DNA from: Chlorops oryzae
Taxonomy: Eukaryota > Arthropoda > Insecta > Diptera > Chloropidae
Assembly: GCA_020466095.1 (NCBI GenBank)
Contig: CM035806.1
Span: forward strand, 91,591,639 to 91,655,638
Length of the DNA: 64,000 bases
Direction: 5' to 3'
Shown here piece by piece: positions 21,759-30,893 of the stretch (within the stretch, counting starts at the first letter, position 1; every line of letters begins with the position of its first letter). A program made the translations under genes and the position numbers. The notes under the pieces were generated by a model. The model saw only the letters and a list, made by a program, of their open reading frames with translations, was not told where the DNA came from and ran no database searches.

Positions 21759-22605
21759 TTTTGTCCTTTTTCGGACCACTCACTACACTTGACACTAGGT
21801 TTTTTGGGCTCTTTTTGTTATAGGCTATTTTTTGGCTTCAAAAACGGAACTGGTCCAAAAGGGACCACTTTCGGATGACCTTCCACTTCACTGTCCCTCA
21901 GGGGACACTCTTTGTACCGGTCTGTTTCGGACCAGTTACAATATCGACTCTCAGGGGACACACTGTACTAGTCCGTTTGGGACCAGTTGGGGACCACTCA
22001 CTTCACTGTCCACTCGGGGATAGCACTTTCCCCGGTCACCGGTCACAGTTTTTGTCACTGCGCGACAGGGATGTTCGGTCACTTTCAGCTATTTCTTGCT
22101 TGGGCGATTTTGCTTGTGCGCCTCAAGTATGCTACACTTTTTTTTTCTCACAAATGCCGGAATAACTCCGGATCCGGTGGTCTGATTTACACTCTCGGGC
22201 TAGGCGAAACGAGCCCTTTCGAGCGGTACCACTTTCACTCGGATCGGATCACTTTCACTGAAATTTTTCACTTTTGGGAGTTATCAGGGATTATCTTTTG
22301 TGCTGTTATTTGTTTACAACTTTTGCACGACGCTCGAGATCACCACGTTGGATGGAAAATTCCCGACACCTTTTCCTTAATATCTTCGGCCCCCGTGGAC
22401 CGATTTTTGCGTCCACTTCTTGCAGAAGATATGCGCTTTCGTTTGACACTAATTTCAAGGAAATCGGAGCACTTTTACTGCAAAAATTAATTTTTCACTA
22501 TTCCGCTTTGTTCGGCTATTTGTGTATCACTTTTAAATTAAATTTGAAAACTTCCGCGTCGACCAAAAAATGCGTCCGATCGCTTCGGCTGCTCACAATC
22601 AACTG
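21759..22605 (-). other. R1-C 5'UTR (class alpha)
   Basis: A gene-free leader. Its inner part holds several near-repeats of a ~55-bp phrase with GGGGACAC, GGACCAGTT and GGGGATAGCACTTTCCCCGG (21895-22040). The outer part matches the R1-A leader, ending CAGTTGATTG on the - strand. Confidence 0.62.
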
Positions 22606-22619
22606 AGTAGATAGGGACA
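22606..22619 (-). repeat. R1 28S target site, copy 4
   Basis: A perfect TGTCCCTATCTACT (- strand). Its junction with R1-C (ACT then CAGTTGATTG) is identical to that at copy 2. Confidence 0.88.
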
Positions 22620-24176
22620 CTTATTGAATTTTGCGTGAATGTCTACACGAACGGTGTATAACTCACGTTGTTTCTTTCAACGGGTTTTCTAGCATTTGTT
22701 GCCTTCCTGAAACCACAGCCACCACGTTTCAGCCAAACAGGCTCCTCACCATTATCAGGCAGGACCGAGGTCCTGGGGCTCCTGATACCCGTGGTACCGA
22801 ATTATCATGGTCTCGGGTGGACCTGACGTTTTTCTTCAACTCTCTCTAATGTTTTGAGACACTAGAGCTTGCCTCCTTCTAAATGCTTCATTTGCGAAGA
22901 TCTCGAGGTTCAACTTGCTTTCGTAATGCGATAGGACTTCCGAGACGTTCCAATTTTCACCAGACCTTCTTATTTTCAACGCTTCCAGGTTTCGTATATC
23001 GTCATAGATCGTGCACTCACACAAAATGTGTATCGCATCCTCCACTGGTTCGCCACATAAGCAGAGTTCACTATCGGCTAGTCCGCGTCGTTTCAGAAAT
23101 TCCGCAATCGATCCATGGCCAGTCAGCAAAAACCCGCAATGAAGAGTGAAACTGAAGTCACGCTTTTTGAACGCAAAGTCTGCCTCTGGGATAAAACTGA
23201 ACGTTACCCTTGCGGATGTGCTCGTTCTCCAACGCCGACGCCATATGCTAAGCGAATGCTCCAATAACGCCTCTTTTATTCCCTTTGGGTTCAGTGCTGC
23301 TGCTTGGTCTGCAGAAATCCACTCGTCGTCTCCCGGAGGGAGTTGCTTGTTGACCCGATACCATATCGCTCGCCTCTAAAGTTCCAAATCCAGGGGTAAT
23401 GCACCACCCAAGACCTGCAACGCGTCGGTTGAGACTGTTTTGCATGCCGGCAAGCATGCCAGTAACAGGACTCTGTGACATGCATCTATACCGCGTCTTC
23501 CGAGGACCAGATCCCCAAACCGGAACCAAATTGGCGCACCGTAGGTAGCACATGCCAACATCAGACCGCTGTATATGATTCGAACTGCTCTTCTTCTGAG
23601 GCCCCAGTCAACTCTGAGGACTCTGCGTATCATTCCGACTGTAGAAACGAGTTTTCCCTTCAGCTGCTTGAGATGTGGGAGAAAGTTGAGTCTTTCACCC
23701 ACTGTGATGCCCAAGTACTTAGCTACAGTTTTGTACTCCAGACTGTGGTTTCCGCACATTACAACTGGTGGTCTCGTCCGACTCAGCTTCCCCTTTAGCA
23801 GCATCTGGTGTGTTTTACCTGCGGACACCTCGACTCCTACCGATCTGCCCCAATCTGCAACAATGCGCATTATGTCGGTACCCCTTTCTTCCAGGACTCG
23901 TCGCGAAGTGCCCTCAATCAACAAAAGAAGGTCATCTGCAAAGGCCGCAAACTTGCAAGTTAGCTGCGAAAGAAGTACGTCCATCATCAAGTTCCAGATA
24001 TAAGGGCCACAAATGGAGCCCTGTGGGCATCCTCTGGTAACTTGGTGGGACACTTCGCCTGTTTTCCCGATGGCGGTGGCACTTCTTTCACAGAAAAAGC
24101 TCTTCCACAGGGCCATCTCCTTGCATCCGACAGTCTGTAACTGCTGCAGCACGGCACACCATTCAAGATTATCGAA

Positions 24177-24185
24177 GGCTCCCTT
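24177..24185. repeat. 9-bp target duplication, left (GGCTCCCTT)
   Basis: The same nine bases recur at 25988-25996 on the other side of the foldback. In an uninterrupted RT frame they occur once (the Lys-Gly-Ala region). Confidence 0.88.
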
Positions 24186-25987
24186 GGTGGATGGAATTTT
24201 GGCCGCGTGAATTAAGCCCGCGATAAGTTTTTGGTCGCGGCCTAAATTCATTTTGCGAATGAAATATGACCGCGATAAAAAATCCAATTTTTATCGCGGT
24301 CAAAATTCATTTTTTCGTTGCGGCCTTATTTCATTCGCAAAATGAATTAAGACCGCGCGGTCAAAATTCATTTCTTCATTGCGGCCTTATTTCATTCGCA
24401 AAATGAATTAAGACCGCGCGGTCAAAATTCATTTCTTCATTGCGGCCTTATTTCATTCGCAAAATGAATTAAGACCGCGCGGTCAAAATACATTTTTTCG
24501 TTTCAAAAATGAATTCCGACGAAATATTATCAATTACACTAGCTTACACCGAAATGCTCCAAGAACCAAAGAGATGAATTCTATAGTGAAATTTTCTATC
24601 GAGGAATACAAATAATATACAGTTGTAAAGCTAATGTTGCAGCGCATATAACAGATATACTGATAAACGTTTCTGCACCTCAAATACTTAAATTACTACA
24701 TCGTAAAATGTAGAGAAAGAAAATAAAAATTTATGATTTCTTAACACGTTTTCAATTTTCAAGATAATGGCGATTCTACACCGCACCCGGTAAAAATTTG
24801 TTGGGCCCTGGGTTTTAAAGCCCATTCAATTCGAAACATTTTAAGCACCCAAACTGCAAAGTCGGTTAAGTATTTTGAATGTTATAGCCTATTATTAAAT
24901 GAAAATTTACAGAAATTTTTACTATTGGTCCAAGGAAGGTACCCCCTAGGGACCGAACACTTCAATCATTTATACCACACAACTATGACTTTGGTTTCCA
25001 AACCTTCTGGCCGAGTTTCGTTAAGATCGGCCTACATTTATATGTACCGCCCATATAAAGTTGTAATAAAGCTCTATGGGGGGTACCCCTGTGCAAAATT
25101 TCATGATCCTAGGAGCATCCTTCTATTTTTTCCAAGAAATGTATGGAGCAATACCACTGCGGGCCGCTGCACCTTTTCATACATCTTTAAAAATATTCAT
25201 TTTGGGTTTATTTGGAAAATTGGCTATAACTTTAAAAATACTTAACCGATTTTGAAGTTTGGTGACTTAAAAATGTTTTGAATTGAATTGGCTTTGAAAT
25301 CCAAGGCCTAACAAGTTTTTACGGGGTCTGGTGTAGAATCGCCGTTATCTGAAAAATTTAAAACATGGTAAAAAATCTAAAAAATTAAACTTTTTTCCTC
25401 TACACTTTACGATGTAGTAATTTAAGTATTAGATGTGTAGAAACGTTCGATGCACCGTTTTATGCGCTGGAATATAAGCTTTACAACTGTGTATTATTTT
25501 GATTTTTCGATTAAAAAATAGCGGTGTTATAGCAAAAAAACCAATGACATAAAAATATTTCTCGAAAAAACGGGTTTTCTCAAATAACGGGAAAACTGTC
25601 CGATAGAAATTTTTTTTTGCCATTTTCGGAATCTGCGGAAAATTTCACTATAGAATTCAGATCTTTGGTTCTTGGAGCATTTCGGTGTAAGCTAGTGTAA
25701 TTGATAATATTTCGTCGGAATTCATTTTTGAAACGAAAAAATGTATTTTGACCGCGCGGTCTTAATTCATTTTGCGAATGAAATAAGGCCGCAATGAAGA
25801 AATGAATTTTGACCGCGCGGTCTTAATTCATTTTGCGAATGAAATAAGGCCGCAACGAAAAAATGAATTTTGACCGCGATAAAAATTGGATTTTTTATCG
25901 CGGTCATATTTCATTCGCAAAATGAATTTAGGCCGCGACCAAAAACTTATCGCGGGCTTAATTCACGCGGCCAAAATTCACGGAGCC
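24186..25987. mobile_element. Foldback (FB/MULE-like) transposon, 1.80 kb
   Basis: The whole element is a large inverted repeat flanked by a 9-bp duplication, the hallmark of Drosophila foldback elements and Mutator-like transposons. After a few variable bases the ends share TTTTGGCCGCGTGAATTAAG and following sequence. Each arm contains tandem ~60-bp units (GCGGCCTTATTTCATTCGC with AATTAAGACCGCGCGGTCAA), about three on the left (24330-24490) and two on the right (25740-25870). Similarity continues inward past ~24900 and ~25200 but is much lower there than at the ends. The centre (~24920-25200) is single-copy and has no convincing ORF, so the element is non-autonomous. Confidence 0.85.
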
Positions 25988-25996
25988 GGCTCCCTT
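25988..25996. repeat. 9-bp target duplication, right (GGCTCCCTT)
   Basis: It matches 24177-24185 exactly and marks the right boundary of the foldback in the R1-D1 RT. Confidence 0.88.
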
Positions 25997-28533
25997 GAAG
26001 TCGACAAAAATGCCAAGCACGTACTTCTCGCGGAATTCTTCGACGCAGTTCTTGACATATATCCAAGCGTCGTTAGTACTTTTTCCCTTCGAAAAACCGA
26101 ATTGGTAACGATAAAAACTATCGCCAATTAAATCCAGCAGCCTCTCTGTCATGACTCGTTCCAATACCTTGCCAAACGCCGGCAAAAGTGATATACCTCT
26201 ATAAGAGGATGGGTCGGTCCGAATTTTCTCTGGCGACTTCAGTAAAAATACCAACTTCGCTGATTTCCATCTCCGTGGAAAAACGCCACTGGTTAAGCAG
26301 TTGCTCATTAGCTCGCGGATGTGCTGGGGGATCGCAACCCATATGCTTTTGACCATGTCACCAGTGATCCCATCCATGCCAGTCGCTGCTTTCGAACGGA
26401 CTTTTCCTATACTCGCTTCAAGTTCATGCGACGTTATATCTGCTGTACAGTTATCCGGTCCATATAGTACTGCTGAACATTGATTTTGCGGGAAGAAGCT
26501 AGACAGAAGGGCACCAGCGCACTCATTCCAGCTAGTTAGAAGTGTATCTCCACATCTGATGGCACTCATTTCAGTATCTCTTTTTCCCCTGCAGATTCTG
26601 AAAACATCACCCCATGGGTCATTCCCTTTCCGTTGCACAAAGCGCCTCCAGTCGTCTTCTTTTGCTTGTCGAAGTGCTGATTTGTACCAATTTCGTGCGC
26701 TTCTGTGTTCGATCATTAGTGCATCGAGTTCTGGATCAGCTCTCCTTCTTGCCCTCTGGGTACGCTTACGCGAACGGACGACAATTTTGCGCATGCTGCT
26801 TAGCTCAGGTGACCACCATGGCATGTTGGTTCTTTGTCGTTCATGGTATTGCCCAAGGAACCTGTCGTTGACCTCACAGATAACGTTATACAGTTGTTCG
26901 GACTGTTCTTCTGCACCGCATGTGCAATAATGCTCCAACGGCAGTCGGTTTGGCACTTCATGCCTTATTTCGTCCGCATAGCTGTTCCAATTTATTCCTT
27001 TTGTACGCCATCTCTTCAGCGATTGTGGGGCTTCTGCAAGGTTTTCATGCCGCAGAGTGATCTCTATAAGATTGTAGTCGCTAACAGATTGGCAGTCGTG
27101 TACAATCCATTTCATATTAAAGCGCCTCAGTGCCACTGTGTTACCTAGCGTTACATCGATATCGCTAACGCCATTTGAGCTAGAGAACGTATAATACTCA
27201 CTGAGTTCATTTTCCACAAAGAGGTCTTTCGAAGTCAGCCATTCAGACAGCACCTCACCTCTAGAGTAGCTCTCTGTTCCCAAGGCCTGTTGAGATATTT
27301 TAGAGAACCACAGAGGCGACTGTGCATTCGCGTCTACCCCGAGGATAAGTGGCGAACTACTAGCCAGTAGCAGTACCGAATCCACGTAGTCAAGGTATGG
27401 CTGCAGTGTGTCGCTAAACGTGAAATACACCGAGAGAAAAATCGCATTTCCCCATGGTCCTTTGATGTTTACCGCAACGCCATGGTCTCCAATCGGGAGT
27501 GCCACGCAGTCGAAGCTCTGATCATCAACCACCACAGCAGCTTTTCCCTTGCTGTCCGAAAAGACTCGCATGCCCATTGGTAAGCCGAAGACCTCCATAA
27601 TGCCGCGATTGTTCGTTTTCGTGTAAGGCTCTTGTATAAGAGCAATGGAACAGCTTCTCCTCCTCATCTGCACTCCCAGGTCCGCCGTTGATGCATAGCC
27701 ACCACCGCAATTAAGTTGGAGAATACTCTCCATCTTATTGACGGGCATTTCTCCTCGCAAGTATCGTCGCATACATCGGGCAATCCTCCGAAAGCATATG
27801 ATGCTCTGCAGGCTTGCCCTTGAAGGCGCAATTTCTACAATGTAGAGCATTCTTGCAGCCTCGCTCCGAGTGTCCCGCTTGGCCACATCGTCTGCAGACC
27901 TCCTGCTTGTAGTGACAATCACGTACTTGGTGATCAAAACTAAGACATCTGAAGCATCCAAAAGTTTGCGGCCTGTAGCCCACTAGAAACGACATGTAGT
28001 CGTAGTAGCACCTGCCCCGTGCCGTCATGATTTCGGCAAACTTCGGCTCCATCTCGAGCGTTACATTCACTGTTGCGTCGGCTTTCTTTTCCCACGGTTT
28101 TGATAGCATCTTGACTCCTTTCTCAGTTTCGGCGCGATCAAAGTCCTCCTTGAAATTATATTCATGGAGTCCCTTCACAAAGTCTTCAACCGCAATGCCG
28201 CAGTCGACGTTTCTAACTACTACCCTTTCTCCCTGTGCTCTATTTTTGGCTACTTTTAGACCAACTTCGGTGAACTTGGTGTTCTCCAGGACCCTGTCAC
28301 GTTCGGCTAGCGATGGAGTACGAAGAACAGCGCCGCCTCTCTTTATTGGTTTCACATCGTGAACCCGAACGCCCAAAACCGGGGCTACATCTTCCCGAAT
28401 CGTTTTCACCACCCGCTCCGGAGTCATACTAGGGTCGTTGCTCTGGACGACGCACATAGGGGTATTTGATTGATTTATGCGGCCAAAATTATTTGTACGA
28501 ATATTTATACTTGAAATGTTATTTTATAGATAT

Positions 28534-28534
28534 A

Positions 28535-28573
<39 letters not shown>
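28534..28573. repeat. (TA)n microsatellite
   Basis: About 40 bp of nearly pure TA dinucleotide inside the gag insertion, leading directly into the GA-rich block. Confidence 0.9.
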
Positions 28574-28575
<2 letters not shown>

Positions 28576-28616
28576 GTGAGTGGGAGAGAGGGACAGAGCG
28601 AGAGTGGGAGAGAGGG

Positions 28617-29125
28617 AGTGAAGCGAACAGGAGGCGAAGCCCCCTACTATATATATGTATATCTCTCTATTATACAAAAAAGTTTTTTTTTCGCGTGTAC
28701 TTTTATTTTTGTGTGGCGGATCCAATGTGGCTGACTTTTTTCAAAAATGGAAAGTGGGTCATTGGGACAGAGGGAGAGAGGGTTATGGGGAGAGGGAGAG
28801 AGGGAGAGAGGTAGAGAGGTAGAGAGGTAGAGAGGGAGAGAGGGAGATAGGGAGATAGGGAGAGAGGGAGAGAGGGAGAGAGGGAGAGAGGGAGAGAGGG
28901 AGAGAGGGAGGAGAGGGAGAGAGGGAGAGAGGGAGAGAGGGAGAGAGGGAGAGAGGGAGAGAGGGAGAGAGGGAGAGAGGGAGAGAGGGAGAGAGGGAGA
29001 GAGGGAGAGGGAGAGAGGGAGAGAGGAAGAGAGGGAGAGAGGGTGATGTCGAAGCGATCGTGGGAGGGTTTGGGGTTGGTGAGCGAAGCGAACAGGGGGC
29101 GAAGCCCCCTAGTATTATATATATA
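28617..29125. repeat. GA-rich microsatellite bracketed by two GC hairpin modules
   Basis: From ~28773 to 29044 the sequence is an imperfect array of an 8-bp GGGAGAGA-type unit. On each side (28617-28650 and 29083-29113) is the same module: GAAGCGAACAGG, then a GGCGAAGCC-centred hairpin running into CCCCCTA, followed by TA-rich DNA. The right copy reads CCCCCTAGT, which resembles Helitron-type 3' ends (hairpin then CTRR), but no other Helitron feature is visible. Confidence 0.7.
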
Positions 29126-29775
29126 TATTTATATAAATCCTACGTAAAGGTACTTACTTTTATTTTTCGCTTGTTTAAGTAGAAAAGAACTGTATTGAAA
29201 AATCCTAATTTTAAAATAAATAAATAAAATATATTGTGAATGAAAAGTTTAGAAAAATTTTTATCAAATGGGGTACAATAGAACAAGTTAATACAGTCAC
29301 AGCATGGCCATCCGCACGAATCCGCAAAAAATTTTCATTTTTTTTTTAACAATGAACATTTCATCTGTATACCAAACAAAAAAAACACAGCTTAATATTG
29401 CTTAATTATACAACTTTTTCGTCATAATTCTATTCGCCAAGCAGTTTAAATAACGGAAAATGTGATATTTTTTAATCAAGCTCTGCCAGTACCAGTGCAC
29501 ATTATATTTATATTTAACTATGCACATAACATCATATTTACCTCCTTTGCAATTATCCATTTTACTTAATTTAAAAATATTAACGCGCGATTTTCTGCAA
29601 TTTTTCAAAGTTGTCTTCCTGATTTCAATAACTGCAAAACAAAAAACACGTGTATTCACTTCTGACTTTGACAACGCATAGTAGACTTGTGAAAGTAAAT
29701 CAAATCAAACAAATAACGGAATCTAGTTGAGCATTCTATTTTTAACACCCTACTGTCCGCTGTTTACACAAATAT

Positions 29776-30139
29776 AAAAACGCACAAATCAAGACGAGAG
29801 GATCTTCAAAGCACAATTATTTTATTCAAAGACAATTAACTTTCAGACTAAAATGGAATACAGTCCTTTTCGTTTTAACGACGACTTTATTCGCACAAAT
29901 CAAAAGTCTACCTAAGGAAATTCGATCCTTCAGGATTTTATATGTTCTTATACCCGTTATGTCGAACTTATAACGCGCCGAAGGAAAAGGAAACAAGTGA
30001 ATGGACTATTTACTGTTTCGCGAGTCCATCCCACTTCTGACCTAAAAACGCACAAATCAAGACGAGAGGATCTTCAAAGCAAAATTCTTTTATTCAAAGA
30101 CAATTAACTTTCAGACTAAAATGGAATACAGTCCTTTTC
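29776..30139. repeat. 96-bp direct repeat (two copies)
   Basis: Nearly identical copies occupy 29776-29871 and 30044-30139 (both start AAAAACGCACAAATCAAGAC). The spacer is 172 bp and contains a further short echo (CGCACAAATCAAAAG). The copies differ at only a few positions. This may be a local duplication or a remnant of a shorter LTR-like insert. No gene is seen from 29127 to 30340. Confidence 0.75.
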
Positions 30140-30893
30140 CTTCTTGATTTATAAATACTTCGAATATTCCGTAAAACACAACGAACTCCGATTTTGATTA
30201 ATTTTCTTCAGGCCAAGGTGATTCAGCTTTCAGTATTTTAAGATTGCTGCGTTTTATTCTAACTTTTAGATCTGATGACAAATAGTGCATTTAGCGAATT
30301 CGACTTTTGGCCGCTCAAAATTGTAAAATACCCCTATGTGCGACGGCAGAGTATGTAACATGCGTATTCCGCGTAGTTGGACGAGAAGGCCTCGCAGCAG
30401 TGCTCGCCTGTACCCCAGAACTATGTCCTGTGTCGCGTTTCAGCCTTTCCTCCAACCTGGCCGCCTTATCTACCAGCGCCATTAATAGCGCCTCAAAGCG
30501 ATTTCCCGCATGTAGGACGCTGATCGCTACCTTCGGCTCTACCCCTTCAGCTACTACGGCCTCACTTATTGCCCGCTTTATTTTAGTCACTTCATAAATG
30601 ACCGCCCCAATACTTAAATCTACGGCACTTACCGCCTTATCGCCGGCCGCAGATTTAGTCCGTTTGGCTGCTGTGCTCCCATCGTCTTCGCTGCAAAACG
30701 GGTTCCCAGCTGCTACTTCTACTGCTGCAGGAGAGGCCCTCGGGCTTGCTCGCTTCGGCACCTTTTTCTTCGCCGTTGTCCTTTTCAGCTTCGGCGAGGG
30801 TGCTTCCGAAGACTCACCATCCGAAGAGACGACAGACATCACCACCGAGCTCACGTCCTCCTTGTCAGTAAGACTCACGTCTGAGACTGAAGC

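Larger units (their letters stand above)
16780..22605 (-). mobile_element. R1-C, full-length decayed R1 copy
   Basis: The 5.83-kb element lies between target-site copies 3 and 4. The 3'UTR (16780-17371, 592 bp) is class I but has a divergent outer segment (GGCGCCCAAGGCGCGGGC) before rejoining R1-A/B-like sequence, and only about one 54-bp unit. The 5'UTR (21759-22605) is class alpha, close to R1-A. Both ORFs are broken. Confidence 0.87.
22836..27733 (-). pseudogene. R1-D1 ORF2: endonuclease-RT, split by a foldback element
   Basis: The frame starts at ATG 27733, one base after the gag stop. Endonuclease motifs: LNCGGG, IQEPYT and VDANAQ. The RT is interrupted at 24186-25987 by the foldback, just within the VDFKGAFDN motif, with a 9-bp duplication on either side. 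Beyond it come RGCPQGS, AFADD (Phe for the usual Tyr of YADD) and the C-terminal CCHC (CLCGEPVEDAIHILCEC). Apart from the insertion, only one stop is seen (TAG, 23376-23378). The coding sequence was therefore nearly intact when the foldback arrived. Confidence 0.86.
28453..30340. mobile_element. DNA transposon in gag, 5-bp CGACG duplication, Transib-like ends
   Basis: Terminal inverted repeats begin CACATAGGGGTATTT at both ends, with a second matching block GCGGCCAAAA ~11 bp further in. CGACG flanks it at 28448-28452 and 30341-30345. A 5-bp GC-rich duplication and a CAC-starting terminus are features of Transib elements, but CACATAG is not the usual Transib heptamer, so the superfamily call is tentative. 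The interior has a (TA)n tract, a long GA-rich microsatellite and AT-rich DNA with a 96-bp direct repeat, and no transposase was found. It is a non-autonomous insertion. Confidence 0.72.
22620..30893 (-). mobile_element. R1-D1, 5'-truncated R1 with two nested transposons
   Basis: The element runs from target-site copy 4 rightward to about 30893, where it is fused to R1-D2. Its 3'UTR is short (22620-22835, ~216 bp) and class II: it shares CTTCCTGAAACCACAGCCAC and the bases after it with R1-E, not with A-C. ORF2 starts MESILQLNCGGG as in R1-E. Excluding the two insertions (24186-25987 and 28453-30340), it would be ~4.6 kb. It lacks a 5'UTR and the first codons of gag. Confidence 0.84.
27735..30893 (-). 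pseudogene. R1-D1 ORF1 (gag), truncated and split by a DNA transposon
   Basis: The C-terminal part (28452-27735) carries the three CCHC motifs (CFRC, CRRC, CRNC) and ends NARQ. The N-terminal part (30893-30341) carries SDVSLTDKED, a Ser/Lys-rich stretch and the helical segment. Between them is the 1,888-bp insertion at 28453-30340. Removing it with one 5-bp duplication leaves the two parts in the same frame with no lost codon. The first ~15 codons are missing because of the fusion with R1-D2. Confidence 0.85.

Noticed and set aside
25886..26131. + strand frame sharing its first ~31 residues with the - strand frame starting at 24287
   Set aside because: The identity is explained by the inverted arms of the foldback element, not by two related genes.
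28477..28814. Small frames over the TA and GA repeats
   Set aside because: Low-complexity translation of microsatellite DNA.
29402..29674. 90-codon - strand frame in the gag insertion
   Set aside because: AT-rich, no recognisable domain and no conserved context; compatible with chance.
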